A stretch of 40,820 bases of DNA from Candidatus Handelsmanbacteria bacterium (GTDB lineage: Bacteria; Latescibacterota; UBA2968; UBA8231): assembly GCA_016867395.1 (NCBI GenBank), contig VGJS01000040.1, positions 1 to 40,820 of the forward strand, given 5' to 3'. The notes beneath the pieces were generated by a model that searched no databases, was not told where the DNA came from, and saw only the letters and a list, made by a program, of their open reading frames with translations. The translations under genes and the position numbers were made by a program. Below are positions 1 to 8,482 of the stretch, piece after piece. Every line of letters begins with the position of its first letter. Position 1 is the stretch's first letter.

Positions 1-1
1 G

Positions 2-574
2 GAGGGTGAGTGGCGCACCCGACAGTATGGCTGGCGTTACCGGCGCACGTGGCGGAAGTTGCCCCTCAGTCTCAACATTGCCCCCGGCGAACTCGTCGCC
101 CAGACCCTGATTTTGGCAAAGATAGATGATGCCTCTCAGGTCAAGCCGATGCTGGCACAGATCGAGGGGCGGCTCGATCGTCTGGGCGGCGATGGCGCCT
201 ATGATGGCTGGTCGGTGCTTCATACCTTGGCCTATCCGCAGGGGCAGGAGACCCCCATTGAGGCGGTAATCCCACCCCAGCATGATGCCCGCCAACGTAA
301 GGCCAAGCGACGATACCGCCATATCGAGGCCCGTAACCAGCGGGTCGGGAAGATCAACTGCTTCGGGCGGCAGTGGTGGAAACCGCGCCGTGGCTATCAT
401 CGCCGCAGTCTGGTGGAAACCGTGATCGGGCGATACAAAGGCATTTCGGGGCTCCGACTGCGAGCCAGGAAGTCGGTCAACCACCAGGTCGAGGCGCGCA
501 TTGGCGGTGCCATTCTCGATCGCAGGATCGATCTGGCAAAACCGGAATCTGACAAAAGCCTGCGCACCACCTGA
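2..574 (+). CDS. IS5-family transposase, 5'-truncated by window edge
   Basis: The reading frame is open from base 2 and ends at TGA 572-574, so the start lies outside the window. The visible part is the C-terminal half of a DDE transposase. It has a basic WRxxWRKL stretch leading into the core, a GDGAYDG segment that carries a catalytic Asp in this family, and a C-terminal RRSLVETVIGRYKGI segment that carries the catalytic Glu. This arrangement is typical of the IS5/IS1182 group. The gene is intact where visible. Its 3' end lies about 30 bp from the broken end of a response-regulator gene on the other strand, so this element probably truncated that gene. The terminal inverted repeat was not identified with confidence. 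Confidence 0.8.
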   Translation, partial: EGEWRTRQYGWRYRRTWRKLPLSLNIAPGELVAQTLILAKIDDASQVKPMLAQIEGRLDRLGGDGAYDGWSVLHTLAYPQGQETPIEAVIPPQHDARQRKAKRRYRHIEARNQRVGKINCFGRQWWKPRRGYHRRSLVETVIGRYKGISGLRLRARKSVNHQVEARIGGAILDRRIDLAKPESDKSLRTT

Positions 575-603
575 GGAATGGAAGATAGGGGGAGACCACG
601 ACC

Positions 604-1201
604 TCACGCCGACTCATGCAACAACGCCGCGGCGATGGCCGCCTCGCGCAGGATCGCCTGGGCGATGGCTTCGAGCAAGGGCTCCTGCGAGGCCCCCATC
701 AGGGCGCGGATCTCGCGGTAAGCCTGGGGCACCACCGGTAGCTGCCCGGACCGGCTGAGGATCGCCTGCAACCCGAGGGCACCCCACCGCCGTGTTCCTG
801 CTGCGCCAGCAGCTCGCGCAGGATCCCTTTAAGTTGTTCGTTGTCCCAGGGCTTGTTGAGCACCTCGATGGTGTCTCCTTGGTCGAAGGTCCGCCCGATC
901 ATCTCGCGCTCGGCGTAGCCGGTCAGATGATCCGCGCCACCTGAGCAAATTGCTCCCGAACCTTCCTGAGGAAGGTCGCCCTATCCCTGTTAAGCATCCG
1001 CATGTCCGAGACCACGACGTCGACCGGGTGCCGAGTCAGCAGGACCAGCCCCTCGGCACCGCCGTTAGCCAGCAGAATCGGATAGGCCTCGGGGTGCAGC
1101 GCCCGGGAAAGGGCCCGCAACACCAGAGGTTCGTCGTCCACCAGCAGCACCGTGTGCGAGCGAGTGCTCCTGGATTGCCTGTCAGGGTAGTTAGCCGGCA
1201 A
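604..1201 (-). pseudogene. Response regulator (receiver + HDOD-like domain), frameshifted and truncated
   Basis: The gene starts at a TTG (1201-1199) that overlaps the stop of the upstream kinase by 11 nt, so the two were probably translationally coupled. Residues 15-90 form a receiver domain, with the acidic pair in LLVDDEP and the phospho-acceptor Asp in VVVSDMRM. The frame breaks near 920, where one base is missing between ARII and LTGYAEREM, and again near 785. The remaining frame (about 785-607) reads LSRSGQLPVVPQAYREIRAL, which resembles the start of an HDOD domain and would make this a REC-HDOD regulator. It stops about 55 residues into that domain, next to the IS5-type transposase. 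The receiver assignment is strong. The HDOD call rests on motif resemblance only. Confidence 0.6.
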
Positions 1202-3150
1202 CGGAGCGCAGCGGCAGTTTCACCGAGAAGGTGGTCCCTTGGTGTTGCTCGCTTTCCACCCGCAATTGACCCCCGTGGCGCTCGACGACGATGTTGTAGC
1301 TGACGCTCAACCCCACCCCGGTGCCCTGGCCCACCGGCTTGGTGGTGAAGAAAGTTTCGGAGATCCGGCTGAGGTACTCGAGATCGATGCCCTTGCTGTT
1401 ATCGGTGATGGTCACCACCGCTCAGCCGTCTTCCTTACGGATACGGACAAGGGTCCGGCCCTCTTGCCCGGCGATGGCCTGGGCGGCGTTGACCAGCAGG
1501 TTCGTGAAAACCTGATCGAGTTCCTGTGCATAACATAGCACCGGGCTGAGGGGGCCGCAATCCTTCTCGACGGTTGCCTTGTACTTGATCTCGCTACAGA
1601 CGATGATCAGGGTGTTCTCGATGCCGGCGTCCAGACCAGCCCAGATCGGCCGCTTCTCGCCGCCGTGCGAAATGAGTTTGCGGTAGGGCACGATCTGGCG
1701 CACCCGCTCGACCCCCTCTCGGCTCTCGGCGATCAGGCCGCGCAGGTCATCGAGGATGGCTCCGATCCTGGTTTGCTGCCGGCGCTGGCGCAGCCGCTGG
1801 TGGGCGGCAGCGCTCTGTGCCGCATCGGCATCTTGCGCGCCTGGTCGAGGGCTTGGTACTCGCACCGACCTCGGCTAGGTCGCGGGCATAGTCGACCAGG
1901 ATACCCAGGTTGCTGCCGACCAAATCGATGGGATTGTTGATCTCGTGGGCGACACTGGCGGCCAGTTGGCCGCTCGAGGCCATCTTGTCGGCCGCCCAGT
2001 AGGCGGAGCTGGTTTTCCGTCAGCCCGTGGAGCGCATTTTCGAGTTGGCCGTTCATGGCGATCAGCAGTTGCTCTCTGTCGGCCCGGCGTTTCATCTCTT
2101 CCTGGAGGTGGAGGTGCTGGGCGGCCAGCCGTTCCGCCTGCTGGCGACGGTCGAGCGCCAGGGCCGCCTACTCGCCCAGGATGACCATCACATCGAGGTA
2201 GCGCGTTGTTATCGGCCGCTGATTGCTGCTGACCAACATGATGCCGGTCACCACATTGCCGATGCTCAGGGGCACCGTGGCGACCACGGAGTAAGCCGTG
2301 GCCAGGTCGCCGGGGGCGGCATGGAAACCGCTTGCCACCTCCGCCGGCATGGAGTTCAGGATCTCGGCCCACCCCCAGCTGCTGCGGTAGGGCTGCTGAT
2401 CGGAAACCACCCTGCCCGGCACCCCTTCACCCAAAAGCAGGCGAACCTGCGCCATGGCCGCCGGGTCGAACCCGCGGTCCACGTAGGGTTGCAGCACCCG
2501 CTCTTCCGGGCTGTGGCAGAAAAGGCAGACTAGTTAGGCCCGCAGCAGCCAGCCGGCCTTGGCAGCCACCAACTCCATCACCTCGCGCGCCGAACGGCCC
2601 GACTCCACCGCCGCCACCAGGTTGGACACGGCTTTGGCATCCAGCATTTGCTGCTTCACCGCCTCCAGGTCCCGCAACCGCTATTACCCGTCGCCGACGG
2701 TCTCGGCGAACTCGGTCAGGAATTCAACGGTCTCCGGGGAAAACGGGTTCGGTCGTTCGCTACAGATGGCCAGGGTGCCACCGACAAAGGGCAGATCGAC
2801 CGTCGCTGCCCGGCTCCCTCCAGTGGGCAGTTTGAACTCTTCCTATTACGGGTTGTCCGCCGTCAGATCGGGACGGTAGACTGGCCGCCCTTCGTGCACC
2901 CATTGTTCGAACAACGTGTGCCATCCACGCGATATGTATCGGTCCCAGCCGTGTTGCCGGTAGAAGTTGTAATGAATGAAGATCCCGCCAGCAGCACGCG
3001 CCCGATGTCGGCGCTGTCCGCCATGCCCCCTACTTCCTGGCGAACCCGCCGGACGGCCTCCTTGCAGACCTTCCATAGGTTCTGGCAGAGCGAGCGGAGT
3101 TCGCACGAGTCCAGGTCATCCTCAGTACGTCTCTCGTCGGTCATGTCCAC
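1191..3150 (-). pseudogene. GAF-type sensor histidine kinase, multiply disrupted
   Basis: Translation would start near 3150 (GTG) or 3144 (ATG), directly after the stop of the SUMF1-domain gene and behind an AGGAGG at 3154-3159. Conceptual joining gives an N-terminal GAF-like sensor segment (about 3100-2690), a second GAF-like domain (2500-2170), a coiled-coil linker, a dimerisation domain with the phospho-His in AASVAHEINNP (about 1950), and an ATPase domain with N-box NLLVNAAQAI and G-box GQGTGVGLSVSYN. In-frame stops are TAA-TAG (2848-2843), TAA-TAG (2686-2681), TAA (2536-2534), TAG (2170-2168) and TGA (1424-1422). Frameshifts lie near 2990, 1985 and 1870. The domain order matches cytoplasmic hybrid-type kinases. 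The gene cannot give a full protein without extensive recoding, so I call it a pseudogene. Confidence 0.8.
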
Positions 3151-4185
3151 CTATCCTCCTGGCGCCATCTCGGGGGCAGTGGGGACCGGGGCTGCTTCAG
3201 GGAGAGCGACCTCGGCCGCCGGCACCGGACCGGGTTTGGCCCCTACCTCTTGGAGATCGCTCATCGCTACCCGGAAACCGATGGTCTCCCGGGCCGTGTG
3301 TTCCCCGGCCCCCAGGCGGTGGGTGGTGCGCATCGCCGGCCGGTTGTCCATGTAGGAACCACCGCGGACGGTCCGCTCGTACCCCCCCGCCGGTCCCTGG
3401 GGGTTCTCGTTGGGACTGTTCATGTAGTAGCTCTCGTGGAAAAAATCGCTGCACCACTCATACACGTTGCCCGAGGTATCCCACAGCCCGTAGATGCTGC
3501 GGCCTGCGGGGTATTCGTCAACCGCCTTGACGCGCCCAGCGGGGCTGAGGGCGTTGCAGTTTTCCTCGCTGAAGCGCCCGCCCCACGGGTAGAGCCGACC
3601 GTCAGTGCCGCGCGCCGCCTTCTCCCACTCGGCCTCAGTGGGCAGCCGGGCTCCGATCCATTCGGCGAAAGCCACCGCATCGCTCCACGAGACATTCACC
3701 ACCGGGTGCCGGCCGGTGCCGGGAGGATAGGTCCCCTGGCGCCAGTGCAGCGGGACCGGGTAACCGGTGCAGTTGACGAACTCGAAATAGTCCACGTTAG
3801 TGACAGGGAAGGGGCTGATGTAGTAGGAGGACAGAAAAACGATGTGCAGCGGCCTTTCGTTGAAGGGGCTGTCCTCCTCGCGGGAACCCATCTGGAAAGA
3901 CCCTTCGGGGATCTTGATGAAGCGCCGGGCATTGGCCTGGGGCCGCAGCTGCCGTAACCGGTCTTCCAGGTGGTCCTTTTCCGCTTCCAAGGCATTGATC
4001 CGCTGCTCGGTGGAGGTGAAGCGCTCCTTGGACTTTGCTACCCGTTCCTCCCAAATTTTGACGACTTTATCTCGAGCCTCGAGGGCCTTCGGCAGGCGCT
4101 GGTCGGGCCGGTTGAACTCGAGCAAAAGTTTGAGGAAGTAGAAAGTGAAGACGACCGTCATCAGCGTCCAGACCCAGTTGTCCAT
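3151..4185 (-). CDS. Membrane-anchored SUMF1/FGE-sulfatase-domain protein
   Basis: This 344-aa protein has an N-terminal membrane helix (about residues 4-22), a charged coiled coil (about 40-80, rich in E, K and R), then a SUMF1 domain (about 87-310). The domain shows IPEGSFQMGS, RLPTEAEWEKAARG, SGNVYEW and a closing ETIGFRVA. The tail is rich in Pro and Ala. The two catalytic Cys residues of true formylglycine-generating enzymes are absent from the late RTTHR segment, so it is more likely a structural or ligand-binding member. It lies between a receiver gene and a histidine kinase and shares an operon with them, starting 22 nt after the former ends and ending 1 nt before the latter begins. 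It is the only uninterrupted gene in that cassette, which suggests it is still under selection or decayed last. Confidence 0.85.
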   Translation of the reverse strand: MDNWVWTLMTVVFTFYFLKLLLEFNRPDQRLPKALEARDKVVKIWEERVAKSKERFTSTEQRINALEAEKDHLEDRLRQLRPQANARRFIKIPEGSFQMGSREEDSPFNERPLHIVFLSSYYISPFPVTNVDYFEFVNCTGYPVPLHWRQGTYPPGTGRHPVVNVSWSDAVAFAEWIGARLPTEAEWEKAARGTDGRLYPWGGRFSEENCNALSPAGRVKAVDEYPAGRSIYGLWDTSGNVYEWCSDFFHESYYMNSPNENPQGPAGGYERTVRGGSYMDNRPAMRTTHRLGAGEHTARETIGFRVAMSDLQEVGAKPGPVPAAEVALPEAAPVPTAPEMAPGG

Positions 4186-4207
4186 GGTTACCGTTTTGCT
4201 CCCAGTT

Positions 4208-4559
4208 TCAACGTGTGCGCCCGGCTGCGTGGTCGGCTACCTCGCGCAACACCCTTTCACCGAGATCCTCGCCGGCGCACAGCACGAGGGCGGGAATGCG
4301 GTAGGCTTCCCGCAGGTCGTGGGCGCGCTGGATCGCCTGTGCCTGTTTTCCTGCGGTGATCCTCAGGCAGGCCACCTCCGGACGCAATTCAGAGACCCCT
4401 CGGAACGCCTGCGCGACCCTATCGGCCAGCAGGGTCAGGTAGTGGCCGCTCCTGGCCAGACCCTGTCGCCGTTCGATCGCCACCACCGCATCGTCCTCAA
4501 CGATCAGCACCCTCAGGGGGGCCTGCTGGGGCCAACGACCGCAGCCTCAGTTCTGCCAT
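4208..4559 (-). pseudogene. Receiver-domain protein with early frameshift
   Basis: A start ATG at 4559-4557 sits 7 nt after AAGGAG. The first 14 or so codons run into a run of six C (G on the plus strand, about 4515-4520), after which the frame must change to read PLRVLIVEDDAVVAIERRQG, the start of a receiver domain. The rest, about 100 residues, runs to TGA 4210-4208. The acidic pair (EDD) is present, but the usual phospho-acceptor segment reads PEVACLRI and has no Asp, so phosphotransfer looks unlikely even if the frame is restored. The frameshift is in a homopolymer, so it may be phase-variable, decayed or a sequencing error. The gene heads the minus-strand run leading to the SUMF1 protein and the kinase. 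Confidence 0.55.
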
Positions 4560-5220
4560 CGCGATCTCCTTCGATCGGTAGGGGTCAGGGGGATCGGTTA
4601 AAGCCGGTGATGCGGCCCGGAAAAGCTGGCGTGCACCACAACCGCATAAAAAGGGTCGGCCCAAGCGTACCCAGCCTGAGGCCCAAGGGGCCGAGCAGCA
4701 AATTGGTTGGCGGGAGTCCCGCTCATCCGCTCCAGCCTGGCCTGGGCCACCCATTCCCAGTAGAGGCACGCCAAGTAGGCCCGCTCCGTCTCCCGGCATT
4801 CCCGTCAACCGGGCCGGGCGTAACGGCGGAGTTTGACCATCCGCCCCTGCCCTGTCTGCAGCAGCCGGTCGCGGGCATCGGTCCGGGCCTGGAATCTGTT
4901 AGCCGCTCCGGTTAGGTCGAACGCACATTTCAGGCAGTAGGCGGCGAATCCGAGTTCCAGCAGGGCCCACAACCAGTCCCCAATTTTAGCTTCTCAAAGG
5001 GGCGACGCGGCGCAGTCCGGGAACGAAATCGTAGGCCCTGACGTGTTTCTGGATATCCCTGCCGATCAGGCACTCCTCCCGCATTGACCCAGCACAGGTA
5101 GATCTGGTTGCGAGTTACCGCACCCTGGCGGTGAAGGTGCCGCCATCCATGAACCGGACCGCCAGCAGCCCTTCACAACTTTTTTCTGCTACCCCCGCGT
5201 CATTGTTTCGGTTTCCAAAC
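4560..5220 (-). other. Unidentified coding remnants
   Basis: No uninterrupted gene is visible here. On the minus strand several stretches look coding: one begins MREECLIGRDIQKHVRAYDF (about 5083-5000), one reads GDWLWALLELGFAAYCLKCA (about 4983-4920), and one reads RAYLACLYWEWVAQARLERM (about 4790-4730). Stops and frame changes separate them. I do not recognise the family. The position directly upstream of the receiver gene, on the same strand, suggests a decayed member of the same signalling cassette. This is inference. Confidence 0.3.
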
Positions 5221-5733
5221 CAGCGTTGAATACCCTTCCACCCACTTCCGTTCTATGGGTACAGAGCGATGGTCTAGGTCCGGAGGGACTACCGGCTAAC
5301 CATATTCACCCCTTCGGTTTTACTGCTGCTCTATGGCACCCCGGGGGTGGGCTGGACCAGCCGAGAGGCGGGGAGACGTTCTGCCAGGCCACCATCGTCC
5401 AGGGGTTCGACACGGCAGTGCCTATCTGCATGGAGTTGCTGGAAGACTGCCGGATCATCAGCATCACCATCTCCCCTGGAACCTGGCACTCGGGGCGGAA
5501 TGCGGATTCACCCGCCGGGTTGCCCTGCTAATAGCTCTCAAGATCGATGGGCAAAGACCAGGTGCCGCTTCCAGTTCCCAATGGACTATTATCTTATATT
5601 TTATGTTGTTGCATGATCGATAACCTCCGCTGCCCACCTGCTAGCCGCAGGTGTTTTCAGGAAAACTAAATATACTCAAACTGTCTAAACTGTCAATGTA
5701 GCATTTAATTCCGCCCCTTTCGTGGAGTGTGTC
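5221..5733. other. Intergenic region upstream of phosphohexomutase
   Basis: I see no recognisable gene. A 101-codon open frame on the plus strand (5226-5531) resembles no family I know and has no clear ribosome-binding site. The last 130 bp are AT-rich compared with the surroundings. They contain a TATACT (5671-5676) that could be a -10 box, a tandem 9-mer AAACTGTC(T/A) near 5678-5695, and an AATGTAG motif at about 5695 that also occurs in two other intergenic regions of this window. The promoter of the phosphohexomutase gene is probably here. Confidence 0.35.
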
Positions 5734-7092
5734 ATGGCCAGCGCATCCCCGCTCCTCATCAGCATCTCCGGCATCCGCGGCATCGTCGGCGAATCCCTTA
5801 CCGCTGAGGTGGCCGCCAGCTTCGCCGCCGCCTTCGGCACCTGGCTGGGCGCTGGCCGCAAGGTGGTGCTGGCCCGCGACCCCCGACCCTCGGGCCAGGC
5901 TCTGGGCCAGGCCTGCGCCGCCGCCCTGCAGCAGATGGGCTGCAGGGTGCTCGACCTGGACCTGTGCTCCACGCCGGGTGCCAAACTGATGGTCACCGAG
6001 TTAGGCGCCGCCGGGGCAATCATCCTCACTGCCAGCCACAACCCCCTGCCCTGGAACGGCCTCAAGCTGATCCGCAGCGACGGCATCTTCCTCAACGCCG
6101 CCCAAGGCAAGCAGGTGGAAGCCCTCTTCCACTCGCAGGCCTTCAGCCCTGCGGCCGGCGGCTCGCTTGAGCAGGTGGACCCAGACCTGGTCCAGCGCCG
6201 GCACCTGGAGCGCATCCTCAACGCGGTGGAGGTGGGACGCATCCGCCGGGCTCGCTTGCGGGTGGCGGTGGACCCCTGCAACGGGGCGGGCGGCCTGCTG
6301 CTGCCCCAACTGCTGCAGGCCCTCGAGGTGGAGGTCCACTTCATCCATGGGGAGGCGCATGGCCGCTTCGCCCACGAACCCGAGCCAGTGCCGGCCAACC
6401 TCGTCGAGCTGGGACAGGTGGTGCGCCAGAGCCAGAGCACCATCGGTTTTGCCATCGACCCCGATGCTGACCGCGTCGCCCTGGTGGGCGAGGACGGCCA
6501 ACCTGTGGGGGAGGACTACACCCTGGCGCTGGCGGTGCTGGCGGTGGGGGCCAGAAGGCAAGGTCCGGTGGTCACTACCCTCTCCACCTCCCAGCTGGTC
6601 AGCGACGCGGCACTGGCGCGCCAGTGCCCGGTGGTGCTCACCCCGGTAGGCGAGGTGAACGTGGTGGAGAAGATGATCGAGGTGGGAGCGGTGGTGGGAG
6701 GGGAAGGGAACGGTGGGGTAATACTCACCGAGGTGGACCCGGGACGGGACGCAGCCCTGGGGGTGGCCATCGTGCTCGAATCCCTGGCCAGGCAGCCGCT
6801 GGCGGCCTGGCTGACCCTACTGCCGCGTTACAGCATCGACAAACGCAAGGTGGTCTGCACCCCGGCCCAGCTGGCGGGCGCCCTCGACCAACTGCGCTGC
6901 CAGCATCCGTCCGCGTACGCCCATCCGGTGGTGGACGGGGTCAAGCTATATCTGAGTGGCCGGCTCGAATGCCCCTGGATTCACCTGCGGGCCTCCAACA
7001 CCGAGCCCATCGTGCGTATCATCGCCGAAAGCACCACTCCGGCCGAGGCAGCGGCGCTGTGCGACGAAGCGGAGGAACTGTTGAAGGGTTAG
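5734..7092 (+). CDS. Phosphohexomutase (phosphoglucosamine/phosphomannomutase family)
   Basis: The protein has about 452 residues and all four landmarks of the alpha-D-phosphohexomutase superfamily: the phosphoserine loop ILTASHNPLPWNGLK, the metal loop DPDADR, the sugar-binding loop GGEGNGG, and the phosphate-binding loop RASNTEP near the C-terminus. The N-terminus SGIRGIVGESLT matches the GlmM/ManB group found in archaea and many environmental bacteria. It interconverts hexose 1- and 6-phosphates (glucosamine, mannose or glucose) in the cytoplasm and so feeds cell-wall or glycan precursors. I chose the ATG at 5734 because a GGAG lies 6 nt upstream; a GTG at 5722 is the alternative. It ends with TAG and is convergent with the FliL-like gene, with a 6-bp gap. 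The exact sugar preference cannot be read from the sequence. Confidence 0.85.
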   Translation: MASASPLLISISGIRGIVGESLTAEVAASFAAAFGTWLGAGRKVVLARDPRPSGQALGQACAAALQQMGCRVLDLDLCSTPGAKLMVTELGAAGAIILTASHNPLPWNGLKLIRSDGIFLNAAQGKQVEALFHSQAFSPAAGGSLEQVDPDLVQRRHLERILNAVEVGRIRRARLRVAVDPCNGAGGLLLPQLLQALEVEVHFIHGEAHGRFAHEPEPVPANLVELGQVVRQSQSTIGFAIDPDADRVALVGEDGQPVGEDYTLALAVLAVGARRQGPVVTTLSTSQLVSDAALARQCPVVLTPVGEVNVVEKMIEVGAVVGGEGNGGVILTEVDPGRDAALGVAIVLESLARQPLAAWLTLLPRYSIDKRKVVCTPAQLAGALDQLRCQHPSAYAHPVVDGVKLYLSGRLECPWIHLRASNTEPIVRIIAESTTPAEAAALCDEAEELLKG

Positions 7093-7098
7093 CGGGGA

Positions 7099-7485
7099 TT
7101 ACTGCAGCTCGAAACCGGTGATCAGCACCTCGACCACCTTGCTCTTCTTGAGCACCTTCTGGTTGACCAACGGCAGGACCTCCCGCTGCAACTTCTCGAC
7201 CCGCAGCGGGTCGGCCAGATACGCGGCGTCCTTGCTGCTGAGCAGCACCAGCAGTTCGTGTTTGAACTCGATGCGCTTGCGCTGGATCTCCTCCAGGCCT
7301 TCCTGGGGCGGGCAGACCCGGAAGACCATCTGCACCTGCAGGTGCCGGTCGGGGGCTCCCGCCGGGTTGGCGCGGATTGGCTCCAGGGCGTCGTATACCG
7401 GGCATTCTTCGTGATTGTACTGGAGGGTGCCGGCACAACCGCCGGCCGCCAGCAGACAGCACAGATAGAGGGCGAGGAGGGTCAT
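7099..7485 (-). CDS. FliL-domain putative lipoprotein
   Basis: This 128-aa protein begins with a hydrophobic signal segment ending LLAAGGCAG, which could be a lipoprotein signal with an imperfect lipobox. The remainder matches the FliL fold: VQMVFRV, a charged helix, then LLVLLSSKDAAYLADP, and a closing VVEVLITGFELQ. FliL proteins sit at the inner membrane around flagellar stators and are related to stomatin/SPFH proteins. No flagellar gene is nearby. The protein is shorter than most FliL proteins and seems to carry a lipid anchor in place of the usual N-terminal helix. It is the last gene of a minus-strand run with zapA (12-nt gap) and a CYTH gene. A role at the cell envelope is likely. A role in division is inferred from context only. 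Confidence 0.7.
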   Translation of the reverse strand: MTLLALYLCCLLAAGGCAGTLQYNHEECPVYDALEPIRANPAGAPDRHLQVQMVFRVCPPQEGLEEIQRKRIEFKHELLVLLSSKDAAYLADPLRVEKLQREVLPLVNQKVLKKSKVVEVLITGFELQ

Positions 7486-7496
7486 CGGTGTACGGA

Positions 7497-7901
7497 TCAG
7501 GAGGCGGGGAGGTTCTGCTTGCGGGCCACCGGGGCGCGGAAGTGCCGCTCCAGGGGCGAACTCTCGGTCTGGGTGGCCGAGAGGCTGGCCCGCTCGTCGA
7601 TCAGCCGGCTCAGCTGGCCGATGCTCTCGTGGGCTCTTTCGGTGATCAACTGGCGTTCCTTCAGCATTTTGTCGATCAACTGGCGTTCCTGCAGCAACTC
7701 GGCAGCGATATCCATGGCCGCCAGCACCGCCACCTTGCCCCGCGGCAGGCTGCCCTGGCGGGACTGCAGCTCATGCATCTTGCTGTCCACTAACTCGGCC
7801 ACCCGCTGCACCTCGGCCGGGTCGCCCTCGCTGGCGATGCGGTACTCCTCACCCAGGATATAGACCCGTATTCCCTGGATCTGCTTGCCTTTGTCGGCCA
7901 T
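7497..7901 (-). CDS. zapA: Cell division protein ZapA
   Basis: The 134-aa product has the ZapA layout. An N-terminal globular part reads VYILGEEYRIASEGDP and continues with VAELVDSKMHELQ, and a long helix follows whose start reads KVAVLAAMDIAAELL. A long charged coiled coil then carries two near-identical ERQLI blocks, encoded by a 17-bp repeat spaced 30 bp apart (7644 and 7674). ZapA binds FtsZ filaments and bundles them at midcell. The polar C-terminal extension (about 30 residues) is longer than usual. The gene lies 11 nt after the CYTH gene and 11 nt before the FliL-like gene on the same strand, so the three are probably cotranscribed. Confidence 0.85.
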   Translation of the reverse strand: MADKGKQIQGIRVYILGEEYRIASEGDPAEVQRVAELVDSKMHELQSRQGSLPRGKVAVLAAMDIAAELLQERQLIDKMLKERQLITERAHESIGQLSRLIDERASLSATQTESSPLERHFRAPVARKQNLPAS

Positions 7902-7912
7902 GGTCCCCTCGC

Positions 7913-8434
7913 TCAGGAAACGTGAGCGGCGCCAGCCGCCAGCAGGTCGCTGTAGGATTCAACAATCAGCTGGTCGGGTCGGATCTCCAGGGCCCGCATC
8001 AGGGTCTCGACCCGGGCGTGGCCCTCCTCCAGCTGTTGTTCCTCAGTCACCGCTTCCAACTCCACGAACTGGCCCAGGTCTTTCACCTTGTCGAGGTGGA
8101 TGCGCACGTTCTCCCACAACCAAACCTGGCGGGTCTTTTCCACCTCGATCCAGGTGCCCAAGACCCGGCACATTATGTTGCGCATAGCCTCGGGGTCGGT
8201 GGTGAAGGCCAGGTCGTAATCGCTCCGTTTGGGTCCGGGCAGATTTTCGCGGCGATAATGGATCAGGTGGGCCTCGTCGGGGCCGATCTGGCGCAACTTC
8301 AGCCGGCCCTCCGCGACCCGGAAATAGGTGTCGCGCTGATGGAACGTACCCGCCGGCCCGGCGCCGAGGGCGTTGAGATTTCTCTCGGCGCGCCCCAGAT
8401 CCTGGCAGTACGCCTTGATCTCGATATTGGTCAT
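7913..8434 (-). CDS. CYTH-domain protein (class IV adenylate cyclase / triphosphatase-like)
   Basis: This 173-aa single-domain protein starts MTNIEIKA, a variant of the ExExK signature of the CYTH superfamily. It continues with QRDTYFRVAEGRLKLRQIG, a basic and acidic strand pattern typical of the tunnel fold, and ends with FVELEAV, which supplies metal-binding acidic residues. Families with this fold hydrolyse or cyclise triphosphates (thiamine triphosphate, inorganic triphosphate, or ATP to cAMP). The closest resemblance is to CyaB-like proteins of environmental bacteria, whose substrate is usually unknown. It is the first gene of the run to zapA and the FliL-like gene. A 16-bp perfect palindrome lies about 50 bp upstream. 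Confidence 0.8.
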   Translation of the reverse strand: MTNIEIKAYCQDLGRAERNLNALGAGPAGTFHQRDTYFRVAEGRLKLRQIGPDEAHLIHYRRENLPGPKRSDYDLAFTTDPEAMRNIMCRVLGTWIEVEKTRQVWLWENVRIHLDKVKDLGQFVELEAVTEEQQLEEGHARVETLMRALEIRPDQLIVESYSDLLAAGAAHVS

Positions 8435-8482
8435 GATTGATTTGGATGCGGACAGCAGGGATGCCGGCTGGGGAGCCGCACG

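Noticed and set aside
3151..4185. True formylglycine-generating enzyme activating a sulfatase
   Set aside because: The catalytic Cys residues are not present in the expected segment and no sulfatase gene is in the window.
5226..5531. 101-codon plus-strand frame in the intergenic region
   Set aside because: No ribosome-binding site, no recognisable family, and codon use unlike the neighbours. Kept only as part of the intergenic description.
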